Counted from the stretch's first letter, positions 45,066 to 56,140 are shown. The stretch: 64,000 bases of DNA from Actinomycetospora straminea (GCF_028737255.1 NZ_JAQZAN010000002.1:62001-126000); one strand, 5' to 3'. Numbers and translations are program-made. The notes: generated by a model from the letters alone, not told the origin.

Positions 45066-45877
45066 TCACGGCGGGGGCAGGCGCACCACGAGGTCATCGA
45101 GCCGGGTCGTCTGCTCGGGATTCTGGTTGTCGTCGCTGACGAGCAGCACCCGCAGCGCGCCGTCGGGGGTGCGCCCGAGGACCGTCATGCCCTCGACGTC
45201 GTCGAGCAGCGGGTTCGCCTGCGCCTGCCTGGCGGTGGCGCCGAGGTCCGGGCAGGCGCCGAGGTCCGCGAGCGGGGTGCGGGCGACGGGGGCGGGTCCA
45301 CCGGTGGCCGGCAGGGACGGGATGGCGGTGACGTCGGCGGCGCCGCGGGGGTCGGCGAGCGCGAGGTGCACGGTGTTGCCCACCCCGGGCGTGTAGGAGC
45401 GCTCGACGACGAGCAGGCGCCCGTCGCCCGTGGCGGCGAGCTCGGCGAGGTCGAGGCCGGGGTCGGGGCGGTACGCGCACTGCGGGCCCGGCGTCCCGGT
45501 CGTCCAGGTCAGGAGGCGGCGCACGCCCGGGTCGTCGCCGGTGAGCCCGCCCTCGACCGACGCCACCACGACGCCCGGGGCCAGGACGGCGTCGCGCCGG
45601 TCGGCTCGCGGCGGCCCGGGTCGAGCGTGAACAGCACCGACCGGTCGCTCAGCGCCAGCAGCGTCCCGTCGCGGTCGACGCCGAGCCCGGACAGGCCGGT
45701 GACCGGCCAGGTACGCCGCGCCCCGTACCCCCGGCCGTCGAGGACGTCGGAGAAGCCGGCGATCGCGACGGCCGGCGAGCAGGGCTGCGGCGCGACGGTC
45801 GCCGACCTCGGCCCCGAGCCCGACCCGCATGCGGCGAGCACGACCAGGAGGAGCCCGACCGCCGCTGCTCTCGTCAC
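45066..45877 (-). pseudogene. Lipoprotein, esterase-like/phytase-like fold, apparent frameshift
   Basis: The N-terminal part (45877 to about 45610) begins with a signal peptide and lipobox VLAAC and continues to RSVLFTLDPG. The C-terminal part (about 45620 to 45066) continues the same protein in another frame, from DAVLAPGVVVASVEGG to QTTRLDDLVVRLPPP. The switch falls in the GC run around 45600-45625. Each part has coding-like composition only in its own frame. The content (LDRDGTLLALSDR-like, VEGMTVL, LLVSDDNQNP) fits the esterase-like activity of phytase family. It is either a real one-base frameshift or a sequencing error. The start is GTG. Confidence 0.7.
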
Positions 45878-45974
45878 CGCGGCACCGTGCCCCACCGAGG
45901 TGAACGGACGGCGACCGTGATCGACGTACCGATACGGACGCTGGGTGTCAGCGACGGCACGTCGCTGACACCCC

Positions 45975-48356
45975 TCAGCCGCGGCGCGACTCGGCCTCGG
46001 CGACGCGCTCGATGACGGTGAGCACGCTGTCGGGGTTCAGCGACATCGAGTCGATGCCCTGCTCGACGAGGAACTCCGCGAGGTCCGGGTGGTCGCTGGG
46101 GCCCTGGCCGCAGATGCCGACGTAGCGGTCCTTGGCGTGGGCCGCCTCGATCAGCATCGTGATCATCTTCTTGACCGCCGGGCTGCGCTCGTCGAACAGG
46201 TGCGTGAGGCGGTCGTCGTCGCGGCCGATGCCGAGGGTGAGCTGGGTGAGGTCGTTGGAGCCGATGGAGAAGCCGTCGAAGCGGTCGGCGAACTCGTCGG
46301 CCTGCAGCACGTTCGACGGGATCTCGGCCATGACGTAGACCTGCAGGTCGTCCTGCCCGCGCTCGAGCCCGTACTCGGCCATGACCTCCAGGACCCGGTC
46401 GGCCTCCTCGGGCGTGCGGCAGAACGGGACCATGACGACGACGTTCGTGAAGCCCATCTCGGTGCGCACGCGCCGCAGCGCCCGGCACTCGAGGGCGAAC
46501 GCCTCCTTGTAGTCGTCGCTGTAGTACCGCGACGCCCCGCGCCAGCCGAGCATCGGGTTCTCCTCGTCGGGCTCGAACTGCGCCCCGCCGAGCAGGCCGG
46601 CGTACTCGTTGGTCTTGAAGTCCGACAGCCGCACGACGACCGGTTCCGGGTACTGCGACGCGGCGATGGTGGCGACGCCGCGGGCGAGGTGGTCGACGAA
46701 GTACTCGCCCTTGTCGTCCCAGCCGGCGGTGAGCTCCTCGATCTGCGCCTTCGCCTCGGCGTCGGACACCTCGTCGAGGTGCAGCAGCGCCAGCGGGTGG
46801 GCCTGGATGACGTTGTTGACCAGGTACTCCATCCGCGCGAGCCCGATGCCGTGGGCGGGCAGGCGCCACCACTGCATGGCCGCCGCGGGGCTGCCGATGT
46901 TCATCATCACCCGCGTCGTCGGCTGCGGCACCGACTCGAGGTCCAGCTCGCGCTCCTCGTAGGCGAGCAGGCCCTCGTAGACGTGCCCCTCGTCGCCCTC
47001 GACGCAGGAGATCGTCACCTCGCGGCCGTCGGCGAGCAGCTCGGTCGCGTTGCCGGACCCGACGATCGCCGGCACGCCGAGCTCGCGGCTGACGATCGCG
47101 GCGTGCGAGGTGCGCCCGCCGCGGTCGGTGACGATGGCGGCGGCGCGGCGCATGATCGGCACCCAGTCCGGGTCGGTCATCTCGGTGACCAGGACCTTGC
47201 CGTCCTCGAACTGGTCGACGTCGTCGGCGGACGCGATGACCTGGACCTCGCCCGCCGCGATGGCCTGCCCGATCGCGAGGCCCGACAGGATCACCTCGCC
47301 GGTCTCGGTGAGGCTGAACGTGGAGAGCGTCCCGGCACCCGCGCGCGACTGCACGGTCTCGGGCCGCGCCTGGACGACGAACAGGTCGCCGCTGCGCCCG
47401 TCCCTGGCCCACTCGACGTCCATCGGGCGCTCGTAGTGCTCTTCGATGACCGAGCCCCAACGGGCGAGCGCGAGGATCTCCTCGTCGGACAGGACCGTCG
47501 CCCGGCGCTCCTCGTCGGTGGTCTCGACGTTCTCCGTCGGCTCGTCACCCGCGTCGGTGTAGACGAGCTTGCGCTCCTTGGCCCCGATCGTCTTCGCGAG
47601 GATCGGGACGAGCTCCTCGCGGTCGAGGAAGGGCTTGTAGACCGTGTACTGATCGGGGGTGACCTCGCCGCCGACGACGTTCTCGCCAAGGCCCCAGGCG
47701 GCGTTGATGATCGCGGTGTCGGGGAAGCCGGTGTCGGAGTCGATCGTGAACATGACGCCGGCGGAGCCGAGGTCGGAGCGCACCATCTTCTGGATGCCGA
47801 TCGAGAGCGCGACGTCGGTGTGCTCGAAGCCCTGCTCGACGCGGTAGCTGATCGCGCGGTCGGTGAACAGCGAGGCGTAGCAGTCGCGGCAGGCCGCGAG
47901 CAGGGCGTCGGCGCCGGTGATGTTGAGGTAGGTGTCCTGCTGGCCGGCGAAGCTCGCGTCGGGCAGGTCCTCGGCGGTCGCGCTGCTGCGCACGGCGACG
48001 TCGACGTCGGTCGTCTCGTAGCGCTCCCCCAGCTCCGCGTACGCCGACCGGATCGCCTCCGCCGTCGACTCCGGGAACTCGGCCTGCGCGAACAGGTCGC
48101 GGACGGCCGCGCCGGCGTCGGCGAGCTCGCGGGAGCCGTCGGCGAGCTCGCCGAGGATGCCGGCGATCTTCTCGTCGAGGTGGTTGTGGGCGAGGAACGT
48201 GCGGTAGGCCGTCGCCGTCGTCGCGAAGCCGCCGGGGACGCGGATGCCGCGCCCGGCCAGGTTCCCGATCATCTCGCCGAGCGAGGCGTTCTTGCCGCCC
48301 ACCTCCTCGACGTCGCCGGACCCCACCGTCTCCAGCCAGCGCACCTCGTCGGCCAC
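45975..48356 (-). CDS. ppsA: Phosphoenolpyruvate synthase
   Basis: The 793-residue enzyme makes PEP from pyruvate with ATP (AMP and phosphate released), feeding gluconeogenesis. It has the N-terminal ATP-grasp (VGGKNASLGEM, VRSSATAEDLPDASFAGQQ). The phosphohistidine domain is GGRTSHAAIVSRELG, and the C-terminal PEP-binding barrel has GSNDLTQLTLG and the catalytic cysteine in GICGQGPSD. The GTG start at 48356 follows GGAGGAGGA. Pairing with acs in the window fits growth on acetate or pyruvate, but no shared control is visible. Confidence 0.95.
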   Translation of the reverse strand: MADEVRWLETVGSGDVEEVGGKNASLGEMIGNLAGRGIRVPGGFATTATAYRTFLAHNHLDEKIAGILGELADGSRELADAGAAVRDLFAQAEFPESTAEAIRSAYAELGERYETTDVDVAVRSSATAEDLPDASFAGQQDTYLNITGADALLAACRDCYASLFTDRAISYRVEQGFEHTDVALSIGIQKMVRSDLGSAGVMFTIDSDTGFPDTAIINAAWGLGENVVGGEVTPDQYTVYKPFLDREELVPILAKTIGAKERKLVYTDAGDEPTENVETTDEERRATVLSDEEILALARWGSVIEEHYERPMDVEWARDGRSGDLFVVQARPETVQSRAGAGTLSTFSLTETGEVILSGLAIGQAIAAGEVQVIASADDVDQFEDGKVLVTEMTDPDWVPIMRRAAAIVTDRGGRTSHAAIVSRELGVPAIVGSGNATELLADGREVTISCVEGDEGHVYEGLLAYEERELDLESVPQPTTRVMMNIGSPAAAMQWWRLPAHGIGLARMEYLVNNVIQAHPLALLHLDEVSDAEAKAQIEELTAGWDDKGEYFVDHLARGVATIAASQYPEPVVVRLSDFKTNEYAGLLGGAQFEPDEENPMLGWRGASRYYSDDYKEAFALECRALRRVRTEMGFTNVVVMVPFCRTPEEADRVLEVMAEYGLERGQDDLQVYVMAEIPSNVLQADEFADRFDGFSIGSNDLTQLTLGIGRDDDRLTHLFDERSPAVKKMITMLIEAAHAKDRYVGICGQGPSDHPDLAEFLVEQGIDSMSLNPDSVLTVIERVAEAESRRG

Positions 48357-48469
48357 CGCGTCCTCCTCCGTCCGTGGCCGCGTCGCCGGTCCCTCCCGGG
48401 ACGGGTTGCGCGCGGCCGAGCACCGGGCGGAATCCCCCGTGGCGGCGCCGGGGAAAACGGCGGAACGAT

Positions 48470-48862
48470 TCAGGACGGCGCGCGCACGAGCCGGGCCACC
48501 AGCCGGTCGATCTCGGCCTCGGGGTCCGCGGTCAGCCCGGTGTGCACCGGCCCGGGCTGCAGGACGGTGCTGCGCGGCGCGGTCAGCCAGCGGAACCGCT
48601 CGCCGGCAGACAGCACCGCCGCGGGTCCCTCGCCCCGGACCGCCCGCTCCCACGCGGCGACGGCGTCGCGCACGGCGTCGAGGTCGGCGTGCGGCGCGAG
48701 GGCGCGCACGCGGTCCGGGTCGAGGTCGGTGCGGACGGCGAGGTGCTCGCGGTGGCGGCAGTAGAGCAGCACGCCGACGTTGACCAGCTCGCCGCGCTCG
48801 ATGTCGGGCACCACGCGCAGCAGGGCGTACTCGAAGGTGTCCCGGGTGCCGGCGGCGCTCAT
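48470..48862 (-). CDS. DUF3037 family protein
   Basis: The 130-residue protein has the DUF3037 beginning FEYALLRVVPDIERGELVNVGVLLYC. The function is unknown. The ATG start overlaps the stop of the HipA-like gene by four bases, so the two are co-translated. DUF3037 is commonly found directly after a HipA-like protein, which suggests that the two work as a pair. Confidence 0.85.
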   Translation of the reverse strand: MSAAGTRDTFEYALLRVVPDIERGELVNVGVLLYCRHREHLAVRTDLDPDRVRALAPHADLDAVRDAVAAWERAVRGEGPAAVLSAGERFRWLTAPRSTVLQPGPVHTGLTADPEAEIDRLVARLVRAPS

Positions 48863-49629
48863 CGCGGCACCCACGCCTCGCGGGCGGCGAGCCGACCCAG
48901 GAGGTGCTCGACGTAGGCGTCGCGGCGGGCACCAGGTTCGGTGCCCGGCTCGTCGAGCCACCCGTCGGGCACCCGGGCCACGACGTCGGTCAGCAGCGCC
49001 CGGTCGACCGTGCCGGTGAGGTCGGCGTCGGCCTCCGCCCGCGCCGTGGCCGCCGGGGCGAGGACGTGGTCGCCGGTGTCGTAGGGGCGCGCGACCACGG
49101 CGTCGGCGCGGGCCCAGGAGTGGTGGAAGTAGAGGCAGGCGCCGTGGTCGATGAGCCAGAGGTCGCGGTGCCAGCGCAGCAGGTTCGGGTTGCGCCACGA
49201 CCGATCGACGTTCTCGACGAACGCGTCGAACCACAGGACCCGCGAGGCCTCGGCGGCGTCGATCCGGTGCGCGACCGGGTCGAAGCCGATGGCACCGGGC
49301 AGGAAGTCCATGCCGAGGTTCTCGCCGCCGCTGCGCGCGAGGAGCTCCTGGACCTCCCAGTCGGGCTCCGCGCGGGCGATCACGGGGTCGAGGTCCAGCA
49401 CCACGAGCTCGGGCACCCGCAGCCCCAGGCGCCGGGCGAGCTCGCCCGCGATCACCTCGGCGACCAGCGCCTTCGCGCCCTGCCCCGCCCCGACGAACTT
49501 CGCGACGTAGGTGCCGAGGTCGTCGGCCTCGACCAGCCCCGGCAGCGAGCCGCCCTCGCGCAGCGGGGTGACGTACCGGGTGGCGACGACCCGCCGCAGC
49601 CCCGCCCCGCCCTCGTCCACGGGCGTCAT
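48859..49629 (-). CDS. HipA-like kinase-fold protein
   Basis: The 256-residue protein resembles the HipA-family kinase-like proteins that pair with DUF3037. It shows a nucleotide-binding-like YVAKFVGAGQGAKALVAE, then VLWFDAFVENVDRSWRNPNLL, and the acidic metal site LWLIDHGACLYF. It is shorter than full-length HipA toxins (about 440 residues) and no HipB-type antitoxin is next to it. Target and activity are unknown. It starts 19 bases after the nucleotidyltransferase gene. Confidence 0.75.
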   Translation of the reverse strand: MTPVDEGGAGLRRVVATRYVTPLREGGSLPGLVEADDLGTYVAKFVGAGQGAKALVAEVIAGELARRLGLRVPELVVLDLDPVIARAEPDWEVQELLARSGGENLGMDFLPGAIGFDPVAHRIDAAEASRVLWFDAFVENVDRSWRNPNLLRWHRDLWLIDHGACLYFHHSWARADAVVARPYDTGDHVLAPAATARAEADADLTGTVDRALLTDVVARVPDGWLDEPGTEPGARRDAYVEHLLGRLAAREAWVPR

Positions 49630-49648
49630 CGTGCCGGGCGCGGTCGGG

Positions 49649-50332
49649 TCAGCGGTCTCGGGGTGCGCTGTGATCAGGATGGTGGCAGGGACGGTGGTCG
49701 GCCCGGTCGACCTGGTGATCGGGCCGGTGGTCGACCCGGTGCTCGGCGTGCTCGACCTGCGGCGCGACCCCGATCCGCCGCAGCAGGAACAGGCACGCGA
49801 CGGCGATGTCGTTCCACGCCGTGGCGTCCTCCGCCCGCGACCAGTCGATCTTCTCGCGCAGCGCCCGCGCGGTGGGCAGGACCTTGGCGAGGTCGCAGGC
49901 GTGCTCGTTGAGCGCGGCGAGCTTGCCGATGAGGAGGTCGGTGGCGTCGACGACCGGCATCGCCACCGACAGCACCTCCTGCTCGCGCGCCCGGGCGAGC
50001 AGCTCCCCGTCGACGGACACGCCGGCGAGGCGGAACAGCACGTCGACCAGCGCGCCGTCGCTGTAGACCTTGAACAGCCAGTCCTCGGGCGGGTGTCGGA
50101 CGTCGAGCTCCGCGGCGGTCAGGGCCTCCGCGGCGCGCTCCGCGTCGGCCTCGGCGACGACGAAGTCGACGTCGTTCTCCGGCTCCGGCCCGCCCAGGGC
50201 CCAGCCCGCGTACCCGCCGGCCAGCGCGAAGCCGATCCCGCCCGTGCGCAGGGCGACCGCGACGCGCTTGAGCGCCTCGCGGCGACCGACGCCGTCGGGC
50301 GGGTGACCGGGATCGTCCGAAGGTCCGTTCAC
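49649..50332 (-). CDS. Nucleotidyltransferase-fold protein with His/Asp-rich tail
   Basis: The 227-residue product has the minimal nucleotidyltransferase signature: LAGGYAGWALGGPEPENDVDFVV, with the Asp-x-Asp metal pair, and a later LLIGKLAALNEH helix. This resembles AbiEii- or aminoglycoside-modifying-type proteins. The last 35 residues are a repetitive tail of His, Asp, Arg and Pro, coded by imperfect repeats near 49670-49770. The GTG start at 50332 has a weak ribosome site. It is first in an operon with the HipA-like and DUF3037 genes. Confidence 0.72.
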   Translation of the reverse strand: MNGPSDDPGHPPDGVGRREALKRVAVALRTGGIGFALAGGYAGWALGGPEPENDVDFVVAEADAERAAEALTAAELDVRHPPEDWLFKVYSDGALVDVLFRLAGVSVDGELLARAREQEVLSVAMPVVDATDLLIGKLAALNEHACDLAKVLPTARALREKIDWSRAEDATAWNDIAVACLFLLRRIGVAPQVEHAEHRVDHRPDHQVDRADHRPCHHPDHSAPRDR

Positions 50333-50384
50333 CCCGAGGGCGGTACCCGGGGAGATCGCGAGCGAACCGGGCACCCTGGGGCTC

Positions 50385-51176
50385 GTGCGACTGGGGACCT
50401 GGAACGTGCTGCACGGCGCCGCGACGGCCACCGGCCCGGCCGACGTGGACGGATTAGCGAAGGCCGTCGACGCGCTCGACGTCGACGTGCTCGGGCTGCA
50501 GGAGGTCGACCGCGCCCAGCCCCGGTCGGAGGGCGCGGACCTGGCGGCGGTCGCGGCCGAGGCGATGGGCGCCGTCGAGCACCGCTTCGCCCCGACCCTG
50601 CACGGCGTGCCCGGCGACTGGGTGCCCGCGCCGGACCCGGTGGGCGAGACGACCGCGGGCGACACCCGCCCCCCGCCCGGGACGTCGCCGGCGTACGGGA
50701 TCGCCCTGGTGTCCCGGCTGCCGGTGGTCGACTGGTGGGTGCTGCCCCTCCCCCGGCTGCCGCGCCGGGTCCCGCTGCTGCTCGGGAGCCCGCGCCGCCC
50801 GGTCCTCGTGCGCGACGAGCCCCGCACCGCGCTCGCGGCCCGCGTCGTCGGCCCGCACGGGCCCGTGACCGTGGCGACCACCCACCTGTCGTTCATCCCC
50901 GGCTGGAACCTCGTCCAGCTGCGGCACCTCGTGCGGGCCCTGCGCGACGAGGACCCCCTGGTGGTCACCGGCGACCTCAACCTCGGCGTCCGCCGCGCCC
51001 GCCTCGGCAGCGGCCTGCCGGGTCTCGTCGCGGGGCTGACGTTCCCGGCCGACGCCCCGCAGCGCCAGATCGACCACGTGCTCGGGCGCGGCGTCGTCGC
51101 CACCGCGCCGCAGGTGCACCACCCGCCGCTGTCGGACCACCGCGCGCTCTCGGCGACGGTGGTGCCGGCGGAGTGA
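50385..51176 (+). CDS. Endonuclease/exonuclease/phosphatase family protein
   Basis: The 263-residue metal-dependent hydrolase has the fold's catalytic blocks in order: TWNVLHG, GLQEVDRAQ, ATTHLSFIPGWN, VTGDLNLG and LSDHRALSA. Members cut phosphodiester or phosphomonoester bonds in DNA, sphingolipids or inositol phosphates; the substrate is not evident. There is no signal peptide. It starts at GTG and is divergent from the nucleotidyltransferase operon. Confidence 0.87.
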   Translation: MRLGTWNVLHGAATATGPADVDGLAKAVDALDVDVLGLQEVDRAQPRSEGADLAAVAAEAMGAVEHRFAPTLHGVPGDWVPAPDPVGETTAGDTRPPPGTSPAYGIALVSRLPVVDWWVLPLPRLPRRVPLLLGSPRRPVLVRDEPRTALAARVVGPHGPVTVATTHLSFIPGWNLVQLRHLVRALRDEDPLVVTGDLNLGVRRARLGSGLPGLVAGLTFPADAPQRQIDHVLGRGVVATAPQVHHPPLSDHRALSATVVPAE

Positions 51177-51179
51177 GCG

Positions 51180-51220
51180 AGGGCGTCCCTCGCTGCGTGG
51201 CGGGCAGCGAGGGACGCCCT
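51180..51220 (+). terminator. 17-base hairpin after the endonuclease gene
   Basis: The perfect arms 51180-51196 and 51204-51220 (AGGGCGTCCCTCGCTGC and its complement) close a seven-base loop, starting four bases after the stop codon. It resembles the hairpin at 15320-15364 in its GAGGGCGTC core. Confidence 0.8.
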
Positions 51221-51304
51221 GGCTGCGTGCCGAGGTGCGGGTGCCCGCTCCCGGGACCGGTGCGGCGTGCGGAGCTCCCGCTCCGTCGATCGGCGCGGGC
51301 GCGC

Positions 51305-51339
51305 GGGGCGCCCGGCGTCGGGGTGACGCCGGGCGCCCC
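51305..51339 (-). terminator. 15-base hairpin downstream of nrdJ
   Basis: The perfect arms 51305-51319 and 51325-51339 close a five-base loop, 55 bases beyond the nrdJ stop on the minus strand. It is a good candidate terminator for the nrdR-nrdJ transcript. Confidence 0.75.
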
Positions 51340-51393
51340 AGGCGGGGCCGGGGAGCGGGCCTCGGTGGGGTGGGTCCGGCTGCGCCGGACCAG

Positions 51394-54255
<2,862 letters not shown>

Positions 54256-54337
54256 GGGTGTCATCCCTTGTTCGTCGTTCGCGGCGAGCCGGCGGCGCTT
54301 CCCCACGCTCCGAGTCGTCACTGTGATTCCCCGACCG

Positions 54338-54913
54338 TCAGTCCCCGGCCCGTGCTCCCGCGGCGTCCCTCGCCGCCTCGCCCGCCCTCGCCCCTGCAGT
54401 GTCGCGCCGACCCCCGACAGTGCCGTCCGGAGTGCCGTCCTGGGTGCCGTCGGGAGAGCCGGGGCCCTCCCGCGAGCTGCGCAGATCGGCGATCTCGGCC
54501 TCGAAGTCCGCCACCGACGAGAAGTTGCGGTAGACGCTGGCGAACCGCAGGTAGGCGACCTCGTCGAGCTCGCGCAGCGGCCCCAGGATGGCCATGCCGA
54601 CCTCCTGGCTGGGCACCTCGGCGGTACCCGCGGCGCGGATCGTCTCCTCGACCCGGTGCGCCAGCTGGGCCAGTGCATCGGTGTCGACGGGACGGCCCTG
54701 GCAGGCCCGGGCCACGCCGCGCACGACCTTGTCGCGGCTGAACGGCTCGGTGACCCCGCTGCGCTTGAGCACGGCGAGCACGGGCTCCTCGACGGTGGTG
54801 AAGCGCTTGCCGCACGACGAGCACGACCGGCGTCGCCGGATCGCCTGCCCCTCGTCCGCCTCGCGCGAGTCGACGACACGGGAATCGGCGTGCCGGCAGA
54901 ACGGGCACCGCAT
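54338..54913 (-). CDS. nrdR: Transcriptional repressor NrdR
   Basis: The 191-residue regulator has the N-terminal zinc ribbon ([10 protein letters not shown] and SCSSCGKRF) and an ATP-cone ([24 protein letters not shown]). It senses ATP/dATP and represses ribonucleotide reductase genes. After about residue 150 there is an extra Gly/Asp/Ala-rich tail not found in typical 150-residue NrdR. The ATG at 54913 is the standard start (MRCPFC). Candidate NrdR boxes lie about 235-260 bases upstream. Confidence 0.95.
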   Translation of the reverse strand: MRCPFCRHADSRVVDSREADEGQAIRRRRSCSSCGKRFTTVEEPVLAVLKRSGVTEPFSRDKVVRGVARACQGRPVDTDALAQLAHRVEETIRAAGTAEVPSQEVGMAILGPLRELDEVAYLRFASVYRNFSSVADFEAEIADLRSSREGPGSPDGTQDGTPDGTVGGRRDTAGARAGEAARDAAGARAGD

Positions 54914-55140
54914 GTCGGACTCCCCCTCCCTCGTCGTCGCCCCGCCGGTCGGGTTGTCCCCATCCCTGGGGATCACCGTCCGACCCTGGGGATCGTCGCC
55001 CGGGTCCCCGCCGCCCCTGGGGACGGAACTGGGGATCGTCGGGCCCGGTCCGTGGATCGAGCGGTCCGACCGGTGGAGCACCACCGTCGTGCGGTGGAGG
55101 ACCCTGTGGAGAGTCCCTCACCGGTGTGCACAAGCTGTGG

Positions 55141-55176
55141 ACTAACTACACCAGTGTAACCACTAGATGTTGGGGT
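55141..55176 (-). promoter_or_regulatory. nrdR: Candidate NrdR boxes
   Basis: Two adjacent partly palindromic sites, ACTACACCAGTGTAA and ACCACTAGATGTTGG, are AT-richer than their surroundings. They resemble the CACTAGATGT-type NrdR boxes of actinobacteria. Centre spacing is about 18 bases. The assignment is by recollection of the consensus. Confidence 0.5.
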
Positions 55177-55311
55177 GGGACGGTAGCGACGCGCGGACTC
55201 GCGATGCAACTCCCCGGACGGTGCCCGGACACCGGGGCGCCGAGCGGGCGTCACGTCCGGACGGGCGGCCTCCCGGTGGGGAACGGGGGGCGGGCGGTGC
55301 CCGAGTGGGTG

Positions 55312-55332
55312 GCGCGCCCGACACGGGCGCGC
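55312..55332 (-). terminator. Hairpin downstream of the LysM gene
   Basis: GCGCGCCCG (55312-55320) and CGGGCGCGC (55324-55332) form a perfect nine-base stem around ACA, 27 bases past the LysM stop. A second hairpin (55352-55368) covers the stop codon itself. Confidence 0.65.
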
Positions 55333-55358
55333 GGTAGCGGGAGGGCCACTGGGCGGGC

Positions 55359-56003
55359 TCAGCCCGCCGCGGGCACCACGAGGGGACGACCGGGGGCGAG
55401 GGACGACGCGCCCTCCATCCCGTTGAGCTCGCGGATGCGGGTGACCACCGCGTCGGTGTCGGCGCCGGGGGCGACGCGGCCCGCGACGTCGGTGAGCGAC
55501 TCCCCCGCGCCGACGACGGCCACGGTGGTGCCCGCGGGCACCGGCGTCGGGGCGGCGCCGGGCGCGGTGGACGGGACGACCAGGCCGGCGAGGACCCCGA
55601 CCAGCACGCCGAGCAGGACGCCCAGCACCACCACGGCGGCGACCCGGCGACGGCGCAGCACCGCGGGGGCGACGGCCGGCACGAGCTCGACGCGGCGCGC
55701 CGCACCCCCGCCCGCGACCCGCGGCCGGACCGGCGGCAGCGCGGCCGGGCTGCGCCGTCCGGCGGGGCGGACCGGGCCGCGGACGTCGCCGAGGCCGGCG
55801 GGGCGGGCGGGGCGGGAGCCGGCGGGCTGCGGGCGCCCGGCGGGACGGAGGGCGGGGTGCGCCGGGGACACCGGGCCGCCGACACCCACCGGACCCCCGG
55901 CGCCCACGGCGCCCACGGCGCCCGCGGCACCCCCGGCCTCCTCGCGCGCACCCGGCACCTCGACGTCGCAGCGGCCCTGCGGACCGGTCGTCCCCACGGA
56001 CAT
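55359..56003 (-). CDS. LysM-domain membrane protein divergent from lexA (SOS division-inhibitor type)
   Basis: The 214-residue product has a long Pro/Gly/Ala-rich N-terminal half and one transmembrane segment (RRVAAVVVLGVLLGVLVGV, about residues 120-143). It ends in a LysM domain (VVGAGESLTDVAGRVAP to LAPGRPLVVP), which binds peptidoglycan. Position and make-up match mycobacterial Rv2719c and Bacillus YneA, both LysM proteins divergent from lexA and induced by DNA damage to stop division. The ATG at 56003 follows GAGGAGG. The double SOS box begins 16 bases upstream, so it is very probably LexA-controlled. Confidence 0.83.
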   Translation of the reverse strand: MSVGTTGPQGRCDVEVPGAREEAGGAAGAVGAVGAGGPVGVGGPVSPAHPALRPAGRPQPAGSRPARPAGLGDVRGPVRPAGRRSPAALPPVRPRVAGGGAARRVELVPAVAPAVLRRRRVAAVVVLGVLLGVLVGVLAGLVVPSTAPGAAPTPVPAGTTVAVVGAGESLTDVAGRVAPGADTDAVVTRIRELNGMEGASSLAPGRPLVVPAAG

Positions 56004-56018
56004 GTCGACCTCCTCGAC

Positions 56019-56050
56019 TCGCACACGCGTTCGATCGAACGCGTGTGCGA
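56019..56050. promoter_or_regulatory. Perfect 32-base palindrome: two SOS boxes back to back
   Basis: The sequence reads the same on both strands over 16+16 bases. It contains CGCACACGCGTTCG (56020-56033) and CGAACGCGTGTGCG (56036-56049), each one base off the actinobacterial LexA box CGAAC-N4-GTTCG. It lies between the -10-like TAGACA of the LysM gene and its ribosome site. Confidence 0.85.
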
Positions 56051-56099
56051 TGTCTAGCATCGACCCCCGACAACGTCGACGAATCGACCGGCGTGTCGT

Positions 56100-56140
56100 T
56101 CGAACACGTGTTTGATCCCGTCGGTGCTCGGCGCTAGCTT
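56100..56140 (+). promoter_or_regulatory. lexA: lexA promoter with SOS box over the -35
   Basis: The SOS box TCGAACACGTGTTTGA (56100-56115) is near consensus. A -35-like TTGATC (56112-56117) is followed after 17 bases by TAGCTT (56135-56140). The box overlaps the -35, which is the arrangement expected for LexA autorepression. Confidence 0.8.

Larger units (their letters stand above)
54914..55358. other. Intergenic region between nrdR and the LysM gene
   Basis: I see no protein gene in this 445-base gap. It holds the presumed nrdR promoter with NrdR-box-like sequence (55141-55176) and two near-matches to the DnaA box, TGTGCACAA (55125-55133) and TGTGGACTA (55136-55144). It also holds a terminator-like hairpin after the LysM gene. 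The part between about 54914 and 55080 would be an unusually long nrdR leader. Confidence 0.6.

Noticed and set aside
45878..45974. Repeated GTGTCAGCGACGGCACGTCGCTGACAC near 45946-45972 as a possible mobile element end
   Set aside because: It is a strong hairpin (GTGTCAGCGAC with GTCGCTGACAC) directly after the ppsA stop, which fits a simple ppsA terminator, and no second copy was seen.
55340..55360. GCCACTG resembling the B12 box of a cobalamin riboswitch near nrdJ
   Set aside because: It is on the opposite strand to nrdR-nrdJ, lies at the end of the LysM gene, and no other riboswitch elements surround it.
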